Origin: Macrococcoides caseolyticum
GTDB lineage: Bacteria > Bacillota > Bacilli > Staphylococcales > Staphylococcaceae
Direction: 5' to 3'
Assembly: GCF_002902665.1 (NCBI RefSeq)
Contig: NZ_PPRM01000006.1
Coordinates: 1-36,355, forward strand
Length of the DNA: 36,355 bases
The notes under the pieces were generated by a model. That model had not been told where the DNA came from and did not search any database. It saw only the letters and a list, made by a program, of their open reading frames with translations. Shown here in pieces: positions 19,094 through 27,286 of the stretch (within the stretch, counting starts at the first letter, position 1; the number at the start of each line of letters is the position of its first letter). The position numbers and the translations under genes were made by a program.

Positions 19094-19318
19094 ATGTCAA
19101 TAAATATTCATTTTTTACTTAAAAAAAAGCGAGAAAAACTTCAACTTACACAAAAACAAGTAGCTGATAAAGTGAAAATATCGAGAAGTTATTATTCCGA
19201 TATTGAGAATGGCAGAACAATTCCGAGTGTAAATGTGTTGCTAAGGTTGAATAATATAATGAATATTTTTTTAATTTCGAATGACGTTGATAGTGACATT
19301 AAGGAGGAAGTTAGATGA
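19094..19318 (+). CDS. Cro-like HTH regulator
   Basis: A 74-residue XRE protein that is almost all helix-turn-helix (about residues 6-60; LTQKQVADKVKISRSYYSDIENGR). Its helix resembles that of the CI-like protein (SRSYxSDIENG in both), so the two probably read the same operators. It is the first gene of the rightward operon. GAGGTG lies before ATG 19094. The stop overlaps the next start (ATGA). The third operator copy lies inside its last codons. Confidence 0.85.
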   Translation: MSINIHFLLKKKREKLQLTQKQVADKVKISRSYYSDIENGRTIPSVNVLLRLNNIMNIFLISNDVDSDIKEEVR

Positions 19319-19623
19319 TTGATATTCAAATCAATGAAAGTGAAGCACGTCAGATGCTAGAAGAAGCAATTGAGAGACGTGTTGAAGAACTCGCTAAAGA
19401 AAAATATTTCATGACTTTTAAAGAGTTATCTTCATATCTTAATCTATCAAAACCAACGATAGACGAGTTACTCATAAAGAACGGAATGAAATATTATCGT
19501 GTAGGCAGTACATACAGATTCAAACGTTCGGACGTTGACGAATTTATGGATTGTATCACAGCACAATGCACCCCTTTGAATAACGATTTAAAGGCATTGA
19601 AGGGAGGTGAGAAGAGAAGATGA
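19315..19623 (+). CDS. excisionase-family HTH protein
   Basis: A 102-residue protein with an N-terminal acidic helix and a HTH_17/excisionase-type winged helix at about residues 32-80 (FMTFKELSSYLNLSKPTID, then YYRVGSTYRFKRSDVDEFM). Such proteins bend DNA at att sites and steer integrase to excision, or act as regulators. The location right after cro in a PICI fits either role. AAGGAGGAAG precedes ATG 19315, and the gene overlaps both neighbours by four bases (ATGA). Confidence 0.75.
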   Translation: MIDIQINESEARQMLEEAIERRVEELAKEKYFMTFKELSSYLNLSKPTIDELLIKNGMKYYRVGSTYRFKRSDVDEFMDCITAQCTPLNNDLKALKGGEKRR

Positions 19624-19781
19624 AGAATTTAGAACTAGCGTTAAAAACTTTATTCTATGTATTTATAATCACTTGTATTTGTAACACAATCACATCGACT
19701 GCACTTGGTTTTCAAATGTGTTTCTACTTTTGTGTTATCGCAACTGTTATGTATGAATTTTTAAAATCAGAAAGAGTATAG
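19620..19781 (+). CDS. small two-span membrane protein, 53 residues
   Basis: A short frame of 53 codons from ATG 19620 to TAG 19781. GGAGGTGAG lies about ten bases upstream, and the start overlaps the stop of the HTH gene (ATGA), which argues for real translation. The product has two hydrophobic helices (about residues 9-27 and 31-47) joined by a short polar turn, four Cys and a charged C-terminus (FLKSERV). Family unknown. Membrane-active small proteins in islands can serve exclusion or helper interference, but no function can be assigned. Confidence 0.7.
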   Translation: MKNLELALKTLFYVFIITCICNTITSTALGFQMCFYFCVIATVMYEFLKSERV

Positions 19782-19793
19782 GAGAGAAGTAAT

Positions 19794-20072
19794 ATGTTAA
19801 ATCAAAAAGAAGCTAAAAATTTATTAGATCATTATACGAAGCAAAAACAGACATTGCGTGTAATAGAAGCGTACGTTAAAGCGAGTGATTTATTGGAGGA
19901 AACAATCGCTGAATATTTAAAGCAAGAACCAGCACTCATTAAGCATTTAGAGAATATACAAAGTAATTTTATAAATAAATTATCCGTAGAAGTATTAGCA
20001 ATCAATGGAGAGCATGAGATAAGTTTGAAAAATACCGAAGAATTACTGAAAAAGATGATGGGGGAAAAGTAA
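19794..20072 (+). CDS. small hypothetical protein of the island early operon
   Basis: The 92-residue product is charged and predicted almost entirely helical (for example ASDLLEETIAEYLKQEP), with no signal peptide, membrane span or recognised motif. GGAGAG precedes ATG 19794. It sits 12 bases after the small membrane protein and one base before the next gene, so it belongs to the cro-to-helicase operon. Similar small helical proteins fill this position in many PICIs. I do not recognise the family. Confidence 0.7.
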   Translation: MLNQKEAKNLLDHYTKQKQTLRVIEAYVKASDLLEETIAEYLKQEPALIKHLENIQSNFINKLSVEVLAINGEHEISLKNTEELLKKMMGEK

Positions 20073-20073
20073 A

Positions 20074-20382
20074 ATGACAAACTTAAACGATTTAGTAGTG
20101 GATATTAACAGCCTTAAATTAAAGGTAGATGCACTAAATAATTTAGTATTTAGCAATTTAGAAGATGCAGAAGATAGATTAGAGCAAAGTTGGATTAAAG
20201 AAAACTTTACATTAAGAACGATGACAGAGGAACAAACGCAGGACTTATTTATCCTTTCAACAGTGATCAGTGATGTATGGAAGTCGGTCGAGAGGCTACA
20301 AGATGAAATAAAAAAAGCCGATACTTCACATAAAAACACTTTGGCGAGTGATGAAGTACCAGCACGAGAGTCGAACGATTAA
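20074..20382 (+). CDS. small coiled-coil hypothetical protein of the island
   Basis: The 102-residue protein has a heptad-like Leu pattern in its first half (LNDLVVDINSLKLKVDALNN), an acidic middle and a polar tail. This suggests a helical bundle or coiled coil. No known family is recognised. GGGGGAAAAG precedes ATG 20074. It ends just before a perfect hairpin (20373-20391), so it may mark the end of a first transcription segment. Confidence 0.7.
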   Translation: MTNLNDLVVDINSLKLKVDALNNLVFSNLEDAEDRLEQSWIKENFTLRTMTEEQTQDLFILSTVISDVWKSVERLQDEIKKADTSHKNTLASDEVPARESND

Positions 20383-20391
20383 CAATCGTTC
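20373..20391 (+). terminator. hairpin between the early genes and the primase gene
   Basis: GAACGATT and AATCGTTC form a perfect 8-bp stem around the 3-base loop AAC, followed by TTCTCTTAATT. The stop codon of the upstream gene is in the stem-loop. The T run is interrupted, so this is more likely an attenuator or mRNA-processing hairpin than a full terminator. Confidence 0.45.
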
Positions 20392-20428
20392 TTCTCTTAA
20401 TTATAACAAGAAGGGACTTGTATAAAAA

Positions 20429-21289
20429 ATGAAAGACAATAATTCTGATAAGACTATTATACCAAAAATAACAGTAAATCACTACAAAAATCTTTATTCT
20501 AACTCATTTTTAACAAGTAAACCACTTACATTTAAAGAGTTAGTTAAATACTTATCAGATGTTAAAGTATCAGATGATAAATATAGCAACGGAACTTATA
20601 TTTTGGGCGAAATGAAAGATACACATAGGAATGATGAGAACGTGCTTAATCGTCATGCACTTGCACTAGATATTGATGATCTACCGACAGATACAAGCAT
20701 AGTAGAGGATATTGAGAATATGTTTTCATTCTCTTATATCTTGTACAGTACATTCAGTCATAGGGTAGATAAGCCACGTTTTAGATTAATCATTCCATTA
20801 AGTAAACCGATAGAAAAAGAGTATTACAAGCCAGCTATCAAATTCTTTGAGAAACAGCTAGATGTTAGTGTAGATGACAAATCATTTACATGGTCTCAAT
20901 GTATGGCACGAGCAGTTAAACAGTCAGATGATGCAGATTTTATATTTAAGTATCAAAATAGCTATTTCATAGACACAGACACCCTTATAAGTGGTCTAAA
21001 GCCATACATGGAAGAGAAGCCAACTGATATGAATAACGCTTACAAGCGAGATGATAGCCATTGGGATATAGCATACGGACAACTAAAAGAGGGAGAGGGA
21101 AGAAACAACGCTTGTACTTCATTAGTAGGCTTGTTGTTAAGACGGTATATCCCTTTAAAAATTACGGTGGCACTTATCCAGCACTGGAATAATTCTCTTA
21201 TAGATCCATTAAGTGAAAAAGAATTAAGCACAATTATTAAATCAGTCGTAAAAAAAGAAACAGAAAGACGAGGTGAGCAGGTATCGTAA
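20429..21289 (+). CDS. primase (AEP-like with PriCT domain) of the island
   Basis: The 286-residue protein resembles phage and plasmid primases of the archaeo-eukaryotic type. The DID motif in ALALDIDDL (residues 78-85) supplies catalytic acids, and STFSHRVDKPRFRLIIPL (107-124) follows. The C-terminal part (about 205-286, GEGRNNACTSLVGLLLRRY) looks like PriCT. It should prime island replication together with the downstream helicase. The ribosome binding site AGAAGGGA lies unusually far (12 bases) from ATG 20429. The stop is followed almost directly by the helicase frame. Confidence 0.8.
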   Translation: MKDNNSDKTIIPKITVNHYKNLYSNSFLTSKPLTFKELVKYLSDVKVSDDKYSNGTYILGEMKDTHRNDENVLNRHALALDIDDLPTDTSIVEDIENMFSFSYILYSTFSHRVDKPRFRLIIPLSKPIEKEYYKPAIKFFEKQLDVSVDDKSFTWSQCMARAVKQSDDADFIFKYQNSYFIDTDTLISGLKPYMEEKPTDMNNAYKRDDSHWDIAYGQLKEGEGRNNACTSLVGLLLRRYIPLKITVALIQHWNNSLIDPLSEKELSTIIKSVVKKETERRGEQVS

Positions 21290-21306
21290 ACAGTCTATTA
21301 AATGAA

Positions 21307-22806
21307 GTGCAACAACAAGCAGAACGAGAAGCACAAGAAATAAGTAAAATCAAAAAACTACCGTTAAGAAAACGACTGATACGAATTAGAGAAGTAAGAC
21401 TTGCTGAACTTGTTTCAGATTGGGAAGCGAATGGCAGGAACGGAAATAAGCCGAAAGCATTACCGACATGGCTATGTGCATCAATCATCATGGAAGAGAT
21501 ACCATTTGTATTGTTTGATAATGAAGAAAATACAAAAATTGCAATGTATCTTGAAAATGAAGGGATATATACGCAAAACTATGGAATTATAAAAAAGTAT
21601 TTATCGTGGTTAGAACCCTCACTCAATAATAATAGGGCAGAAGAAGTAATATATCATATACGCAATCGTGCAGATATACGAGAAAAGACACAGAAACCCC
21701 ACTTAATACCAGTGGGGAACGGTGTTTATAATCGACATGCAGGCACACTAGAACCTTTTAACAGCGACTATATATTTACTACTAAAGTAAGTACGAATTA
21801 CGTTGAGAATGCCCCTAAACCTATCATAGATGGTTGGGACGTAGACGAATGGATAAAAGAGATTGCTTGTTATGATGATGAAATTGAAACTTTGTTATGG
21901 CAGGTAGTCAATGACAGTCTAAACGGTAATTACACAAGGAAGAAGGCAATATTTCTTGTAGGCGAGGGGAACAATTCAAAAGGTACGTACCAGGACTTTA
22001 TAAAATATATCGTCGGTGGTGAGAATGTAGCGTATCTAAAAGTAGATGAGTTTGAACAGCAATTTAGGACAAGTGTTCTCTTTGGAAAAACCGTGTGTAT
22101 TGGTGATGATGTACCAGTAGGCGTTTATATTGATGATTCCAGCACATTTAAATCAGTTGTATCCGGTGACCCAGTGCTTGTTGAATTTAAGCGTAAACAA
22201 CCATACAGCACTAATTTTTATTGCACAGTCATTCAATCTACAAACGGAATGCCACGCTTTAAAGATAAAACACATGGTAATTTACGAAGAATATTAATTG
22301 TGCCATTTAACGCAAACTTTAATGGATCAGTAGAGAATAGGAACATCAAAGACACATACATTAAAGATAAATCAGTGTTGGAATACGCACTATTCAAAGC
22401 GATAAAAATGGACTTTGTAAACTTTGTAATTCCTAAAGCATCACAAGAAAAGATGCGATCGTTCATGGCAGATAATGACCCAGTGTATGACTTTAAAATT
22501 GCAGTTTTTGATGAATGGAATAAAGAGTTTAACATTAAATATTTACCACAGCAATTTGTATATATGGTTTATGAGAATTTCTGTGATAGAAACAATTATA
22601 AGCCTTTAAGTGAACGAAAGTTTAAACAACAATTTGAACGTTATTTACCGGACGACTGGAAAAGTGGTCAAGATAGAAAGTTATCATCAGACAGCCATAT
22701 TAAAACGATAACCCAATTAGCAAAGCGAGAACACGTCACATACGATGTCAAACGAGATAAAACATATCGTTCGTATCAAAACGACAAAATTAAAATAATT
22801 AATTAG
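21307..22806 (+). CDS. SF3/P4-type replication helicase (Rep) of the island
   Basis: About 499 residues with the D5_N/P4 primase-helicase organisation: a Walker A GEGNNSKGT (residues 219-227), a Walker B-like FGKTVCIGDDVP, and an SF3 core to about residue 360 (LRRILIVPF). The C-terminal winged-helix-like region probably binds the origin repeats that lie directly downstream. The start is uncertain. The frame is open upstream to ATC 21283 and GTA 21286, which sit at good distance from AGGTGAG (21271-21277), while GTG 21307 has no ribosome binding site. Translation is likely coupled to the primase stop. Confidence 0.85.
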   Translation: MQQQAEREAQEISKIKKLPLRKRLIRIREVRLAELVSDWEANGRNGNKPKALPTWLCASIIMEEIPFVLFDNEENTKIAMYLENEGIYTQNYGIIKKYLSWLEPSLNNNRAEEVIYHIRNRADIREKTQKPHLIPVGNGVYNRHAGTLEPFNSDYIFTTKVSTNYVENAPKPIIDGWDVDEWIKEIACYDDEIETLLWQVVNDSLNGNYTRKKAIFLVGEGNNSKGTYQDFIKYIVGGENVAYLKVDEFEQQFRTSVLFGKTVCIGDDVPVGVYIDDSSTFKSVVSGDPVLVEFKRKQPYSTNFYCTVIQSTNGMPRFKDKTHGNLRRILIVPFNANFNGSVENRNIKDTYIKDKSVLEYALFKAIKMDFVNFVIPKASQEKMRSFMADNDPVYDFKIAVFDEWNKEFNIKYLPQQFVYMVYENFCDRNNYKPLSERKFKQQFERYLPDDWKSGQDRKLSSDSHIKTITQLAKREHVTYDVKRDKTYRSYQNDKIKIIN

Positions 22807-22808
22807 AA

Positions 22809-23075
22809 TTACCACAGTAAAGACGGTATTACCACATTTTAAAAAGCGTAACACGGTACGAATAAAGTCAGTCATACCAATAGTTTGAACGATTTTTACC
22901 GTGTTACCGTATTATTTATATAACTTAATATAAAAAAAGAATAAGAAGAAAGTATATATATAAACTAACTTTCGATATTTAGTCGGTAATACGGTAAAAT
23001 CTTCTGAAAGTGTTGGTGTATAAGGCTTTGAGTGTACCACAGTATGATTTTACTTACCGTGGTAAAGTCGGTAAG
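22809..23075. other. replication origin of the island with two iteron clusters
   Basis: Two groups of short repeats flank an AT-rich block. Left: TTACCACA at 22809 and 22829, ACGGTA at 22823, ACACGGTA at 22851, TTACCGT at 22896 and 22904. Right: CGGTAA at 22984, ACGGTAA at 22991, TACCACAGTA at 23035, TTACCGT at 23054, CGGTAAG at 23069. Between them, 22911-22980 is nearly all A and T. SaPI origins have this layout and are bound and melted by their Rep helicase. The 420-base gap holds no gene. Confidence 0.75.
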
Positions 23076-23143
23076 ACGTATCTCAATTATATAACGAAAA
23101 ATCGTTCTAACCCTTGACACCACTAGCTTTATATACTCCCCCA

Positions 23144-23152
23144 TGGTATAAT
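23144..23152 (+). promoter_or_regulatory. extended -10 promoter for the capsid module
   Basis: TGG then TATAAT (23147-23152) is a full extended -10 element, 76 bases before the portal start. The -35 spacing is non-standard: TTGACA at 23114-23119 lies 27 bases upstream. The direct repeat ATGGTATAATGGTAT covers the -10. An activator may be needed, or the extended -10 may suffice. Confidence 0.5.
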
Positions 23153-23228
23153 GGTATTAAATATAGCGAACGTATGTACTGTAATTATAGAAAAATAAGA
23201 ACTGATGTTCTTTAGGAGGTTTGGTTAT

Positions 23229-24425
23229 TTGGTAAAATTCATAGACAAAATACTTGGTATCGACAAGTTAGAACGCCAGGCAACGCAGAACTTTGAAATG
23301 CTAACAGGTAGCTTTAAATCATTTTCGAGTTTTAATGGCGACGCATATTCAAGCGATATTTACCGTTCAGCAGTAGACAGTATTGCTAAACATATTGGTA
23401 AATTATCGGGTAGACACGTATATGACGGAATGAAGGAAGATAAGTATTCAAGAATCAACCGTATATTACAGTATCGACCTAATCCATATATGAGTGGTTA
23501 CGACTTCTTATATAAGGTGGCGACACACTACTATTTATATAACAATGCTTTTATCTATGTACAGAAGGACGATAAAGGCAATCTAACAGGACTATATCCA
23601 TTATCAGCAACAAGCGTTGAATATGTAACGGACAGCACAGGTGAGATGTACATTAAATTCTTGTTTGACAGTGGTAAGATCGTTCACTTAAACATGAATG
23701 AAGTAGCGACGTTACGCAGGCACTTTAATTCAAATGATTTACTTGGTGATGATAATAACGCAATCATGCCAGCATTAAACTTGGCTCATACACAGAATGA
23801 GGGAATGGACGTAGCAATAAAGAACTCGGCACAGATTCGAGGCATCGTGAAGTATAACCAGGCATTAAGTCCTAGTAAGTTAAAAGAAGCAAAAGAAGAA
23901 TTTATGAATAACTATCTCACAATGGCTAACAATGGTGGTGTCATTCCGATAGATGCAACAACAGATTATACGCCATTAAACCCGTCTGAAACGCACGTTG
24001 AATCAAATCAGGTGCAGGCAGTTAAAGAGAAGATATATGACTATCTCGGAATCAATGGCGATATTGTATCGGGGAATTATAACGAGGACCAATGGCAGTC
24101 ATTCTTTGAATCAGTTATCGAGCCATTCGCAATTCAAATAAGTTTAGAACTTACTGAAAAAATATTCACAGAACGTGAGAAGTCTTTTAGTAACAGGATT
24201 GTATATGAATCATCACGCTTACAATATGCAAGTACGAAATCAAAAGCAACAGTCATAAAAGAATTGTTACCACTTGGCGTACTTACAACAAATCAAGCAC
24301 TCGATTTATTGAACTTACCACGTGTAGAGGACGGGGACGAACGTATACAGTCATTAAATTACATTGATAAATCAATCGCTAAAACATATCAAATGGAAGG
24401 TGTGACAACAGATGAAAGAAATTAG
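23229..24425 (+). CDS. HK97-family phage portal protein
   Basis: A 398-residue portal, the dodecameric ring through which DNA enters the head. Portal-family features are an N-terminal alpha/beta part with RSAVDSIAKHIGKL, the PNPYMSGYDF segment and a helical crown region ending near LLNLPRVEDGDERI. I chose TTG 23229, which lies nine bases after AGGAGG; an ATG eight codons upstream precedes that site. It is first in the capsid module and overlaps the protease gene by 14 bases. Confidence 0.9.
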   Translation: MVKFIDKILGIDKLERQATQNFEMLTGSFKSFSSFNGDAYSSDIYRSAVDSIAKHIGKLSGRHVYDGMKEDKYSRINRILQYRPNPYMSGYDFLYKVATHYYLYNNAFIYVQKDDKGNLTGLYPLSATSVEYVTDSTGEMYIKFLFDSGKIVHLNMNEVATLRRHFNSNDLLGDDNNAIMPALNLAHTQNEGMDVAIKNSAQIRGIVKYNQALSPSKLKEAKEEFMNNYLTMANNGGVIPIDATTDYTPLNPSETHVESNQVQAVKEKIYDYLGINGDIVSGNYNEDQWQSFFESVIEPFAIQISLELTEKIFTEREKSFSNRIVYESSRLQYASTKSKATVIKELLPLGVLTTNQALDLLNLPRVEDGDERIQSLNYIDKSIAKTYQMEGVTTDERN

Positions 24426-24981
24426 ATCAGCAGAAATACAAACAGATTCCCAAAGTGATGAAATGGTACTTGAAGGCACAGCAATTGTTTTTAATAAGCC
24501 GACAGAAATTCATACGCCTACAGGCTCATATACAGAAGTGATTAAGCGTAACGCTTTAGACGGTCTTAAATTGAACGATACAAGACTTTTAGTATCGCAT
24601 GATATGAATCGTATACCTTTAGCGAAATCGCCTAAAACAATGGATATATGGACCGATGATGTAGGTATGCACTTTAGGGCTAAACTACCCGACACAGAAG
24701 AAGCACGCTCTGTTTATACGGCAGTAAAACGGGGCGATCTGACAGGTATGTCATTCGGGTTCACATGCAATAAAGACGGTAGCCATTATGATGTGAACAC
24801 AAGAACAAGAATCATAAATAAGATTGATAAGGTGCTAGAGTTTTCAGTCGTGAACTATCCAGCGTATCAAGAGGCGAGTGTTGAAGCACGCCAGCAGATA
24901 CAGGACGCAGAACTTAAAGCACAGGCAAAGAATCAGGCATTACTCGGTTTAAATAAACTATTAATAAAGGAGATTAAATAA
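24412..24981 (+). CDS. HK97-family prohead protease
   Basis: A 189-residue serine protease of family U35/S78 that trims the major capsid protein during head maturation. His63 in LVSHD and Ser114 in GMSFGF are the expected catalytic residues, with a Glu in EFSVVNYPAY (near 142) in the usual third place. ATG 24412 lies inside the end of the portal gene behind GGAAGGTG. The capsid gene begins three bases after its stop. Confidence 0.92.
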   Translation: MKEIRSAEIQTDSQSDEMVLEGTAIVFNKPTEIHTPTGSYTEVIKRNALDGLKLNDTRLLVSHDMNRIPLAKSPKTMDIWTDDVGMHFRAKLPDTEEARSVYTAVKRGDLTGMSFGFTCNKDGSHYDVNTRTRIINKIDKVLEFSVVNYPAYQEASVEARQQIQDAELKAQAKNQALLGLNKLLIKEIK

Positions 24982-24983
24982 TT

Positions 24984-26210
24984 ATGTTTAATACAGTACA
25001 GGAAGCATTTAACCATTATAGAAACGCATCACTAGAAGAAATCGAAACACGAGCAGGACAAATCAAAGGAACTATCGAGAACGACCCGAACGCCGACATT
25101 GTAAAGTTAAATATCGAAATCGAAGGACTTAATCAAGCAAAAGAAAACATCAACGAAAAGGAGAACGAAAACTTGGAACAACGAGCATTCAACCCAATCA
25201 CATCACAACAAATTAAAGGACATAACGAAGTACCGAAAGATAATATCTTTGGATCTAAAGAATACCGTTCAGCGTTCTTTAAAACAATGCTAGGACAAAA
25301 TTTAACGGATATTGAACAACGTACATTCAATAAAGCTATGGAACAGCAAGAAGCAGAATATCGTAAAGGTGAATTTGCTTCAGCTTCTAATTCATCAGCA
25401 GTATTACCGGAACAAACACTTAACGAAGTTATTCGTTTAGCACGCACGCAGGGTGGCTTAATCAATCATGTAAGACGATTCAATATGCCGACAAAAATTA
25501 AGATTCCGATTGGTACGCCTACAGACAAAGCACAATGGCATACAGAAGGTGAAGAAGTATCAGCAGAACGCCCTCAAGCTACATTCGTTCAATTCGACGG
25601 ACACGAGATTGTTAAAGTATTCTCTATCTCTGTTAAAGCTAAAACAATGAGTGTATCAGCGTTTGAATCATATCTTGTTGAAGAACTTACAAATGCAGTA
25701 GTTGAAACATTAGACTATACACTTATCAATGGTACAGGATCTAATCAGGGTGAAGGTATTCTAAAAGGCGTTGATTGGTCTGAAACAAATAGTTTTGAAA
25801 TGACAGGAAGCTATACAGACTTTACTAAAGCATTAGCATTAATGAAACGTGGCTATTCAGCAGGTGCAAAGTTTGTAATGTCAAACACTACTTTATACAA
25901 CACAGTGTACAACTTAATGGATAACAACAAACGTCCGTTATTCGTATCTGATTTACAGAATGAAAGTGTAGGGCATATTCTTGGTAAAGAAGTAGTTATC
26001 GACGACTATGTGCCGGACGGTACTATCATTCTTGGTAACTTCAATTATCTTGGTTACAACTTGCCGGAAGGTATGATGTTAGAACAATCACGTGAATCAT
26101 CATTCAGAAGTGCATTAGTTGATTATCGTGTTGTTGCAGTTGCAGATACTAAAGTGTTAGTTGATGAAGCATTCGTTAAATTAACAACAGCAGATTCAGA
26201 TTCATTGTAA
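24984..26210 (+). CDS. HK97-fold major capsid protein
   Basis: The 408 residues divide into a charged, coiled-coil N-terminal scaffold (delta) domain (about residues 1-105, ending near the SKEYRSAFF segment) and an HK97-fold shell domain. Shell features are ALPEQTLNEVI-like VLPEQTLNEVI, the E-loop PTKIKIPIGT and the late NTTLYNTVYNL and PVFVSDL-like segments. The upstream protease should remove the scaffold. AGGAG precedes ATG 24984. It is the main evidence that the island builds its own head. A hairpin at 26219-26242 follows. Confidence 0.93.
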   Translation: MFNTVQEAFNHYRNASLEEIETRAGQIKGTIENDPNADIVKLNIEIEGLNQAKENINEKENENLEQRAFNPITSQQIKGHNEVPKDNIFGSKEYRSAFFKTMLGQNLTDIEQRTFNKAMEQQEAEYRKGEFASASNSSAVLPEQTLNEVIRLARTQGGLINHVRRFNMPTKIKIPIGTPTDKAQWHTEGEEVSAERPQATFVQFDGHEIVKVFSISVKAKTMSVSAFESYLVEELTNAVVETLDYTLINGTGSNQGEGILKGVDWSETNSFEMTGSYTDFTKALALMKRGYSAGAKFVMSNTTLYNTVYNLMDNNKRPLFVSDLQNESVGHILGKEVVIDDYVPDGTIILGNFNYLGYNLPEGMMLEQSRESSFRSALVDYRVVAVADTKVLVDEAFVKLTTADSDSL

Positions 26211-26218
26211 TACACAAC

Positions 26219-26242
26219 GGACATCAGTAAATGCTGGTGTCC
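26219..26242 (+). terminator. hairpin after the major capsid gene
   Basis: GGACATCAG / CTGGTGTCC forms a 9-bp stem (one G-T pair) with a 6-base loop, followed by TTTATTAAT. It lies inside the capsid operon, so it probably terminates partly or protects the capsid message, lowering expression of the genes behind it. Confidence 0.55.
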
Positions 26243-26267
26243 TTTATTAATATATAGAGGTGAGAAG

Positions 26268-26549
26268 ATGATACTAACAATAGAAGAAGCAAGAAGTATA
26301 TTAAGAGTTGATGGTGATTATAACGATGAAATTATAAAGCCATTGTTACAAGCGATACCGGAATACTTATATCTGACAACAGGCAGACGTTGGGACTATG
26401 GCGAGCCGGTGCCATTAGCAAAGACAACAGCAGGGTTTATATTACAGCTATGGTTTGACCCTCAAACAAAGGACAGCGAACGTTTAAAGCGAACGATAGA
26501 GAGTTTGATTGTATCTTTAACAGCATTAGGACGTTCATACAATGACTAG
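26268..26549 (+). CDS. phage gp6-like head-tail connector protein
   Basis: The 93-residue, mainly helical protein matches the gp6/gp15-type connector in length and pattern (TIEEARSILRVD, then ILQLWFDPQT). These proteins form a ring beneath the portal where neck and tail attach. AGAGGTGAG precedes ATG 26268. It overlaps the HNH gene by eight bases. Confidence 0.8.
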   Translation: MILTIEEARSILRVDGDYNDEIIKPLLQAIPEYLYLTTGRRWDYGEPVPLAKTTAGFILQLWFDPQTKDSERLKRTIESLIVSLTALGRSYND

Positions 26550-26832
26550 AAGCATATCAGAATCGTTTTATAGGCAGAAGACATGGAAGGACTGTAGGAA
26601 CGCTTATATGTCATCTAAACACTATATATGTGAACGTTGTGGAGATGTAGCAACGATATGTCACCATAAAGAGTGGTTAAACGATATGAATGTGCTAGAT
26701 CCATTAATAGCTTATGGTTTTGATAACCTAGAAGCATTATGTCAGACGTGTCACAATAAGGAACACTTCGGAAAAGGAACAATCGACGACGAACTGAAAT
26801 TTGATAAAAATGGAAACGTAATAAAAATTTAG
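26542..26832 (+). CDS. HNH endonuclease of the packaging module
   Basis: A 96-residue HNH nuclease with a zinc-binding pair C30-x2-C33, the HHK motif at 41-43, and CxxC-H-N-x2-H at 67-75 (CQTCHNKEH). Small HNH proteins next to terminase genes are needed for cos-type DNA cutting by HK97-like terminases. The gene lies directly before the GC-rich putative cos region and terS. Confidence 0.9.
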   Translation: MTRSISESFYRQKTWKDCRNAYMSSKHYICERCGDVATICHHKEWLNDMNVLDPLIAYGFDNLEALCQTCHNKEHFGKGTIDDELKFDKNGNVIKI

Positions 26833-26953
26833 AATGCCCCCCACTTATTTTTGAGAAAAAAGAGCGTCGGGGAACGATGCGGGGGTTAACTTCTCCCCTC
26901 CATGATGTTTTGAATATTTAGGGGTTAGATGAATAAAGGAAGGTGTAGAATAA
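26833..26953. other. candidate cos packaging site between HNH and terS
   Basis: This 121-base gap holds no gene. It is the most GC-rich short stretch in the neighbourhood, with runs cccccc (from 26837), cgggg, gcggggg (26879-26885), tcccctcc and agggg. In cos-type staphylococcal phages and islands, cos lies in or near this HNH-terS interval with G-run cores. The location is inferred from position and composition; the exact nick points cannot be read. Confidence 0.5.
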
Positions 26954-27286
26954 ATGAAGAAGGACAACAGTTATATCAACTTAGAAAAACTTAAAAAGCG
27001 TATTGATGAAGATAGTAATATTAATAAACCCGTCGCTTATGATCTATTGGAAGAATTGTATTTCATGAAAGCAACGATGGAAGAATTAAAGCAGACGGTT
27101 AAACAGCATGGTGCAACATATATATTCACACAGGGTAGTCAATCCTACCTTAAAGAAAACCCAGCGATGAAGTCATACAACACAACAATTACAAAGTATA
27201 ACGCAACGTATAAACAACTCTTGTCATTAATTCCCGATAAGGTGCAAGAATCAGACGCATTTATGGAATTTGTAAAGAATGGCTAA
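26954..27286 (+). CDS. small terminase subunit, P27-like
   Basis: A 110-residue, helix-rich protein with the P27-family pattern (VAYDLLEELYFMKATMEELK, GSQSYLKENPAM, then a helical tail). TerS recognises the packaging site and loads TerL. AAGGAAGGTG precedes ATG 26954. It overlaps terL by eight bases, as in many phages. Its specificity would decide whether the island packages its own genome only. Confidence 0.85.
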   Translation: MKKDNSYINLEKLKKRIDEDSNINKPVAYDLLEELYFMKATMEELKQTVKQHGATYIFTQGSQSYLKENPAMKSYNTTITKYNATYKQLLSLIPDKVQESDAFMEFVKNG

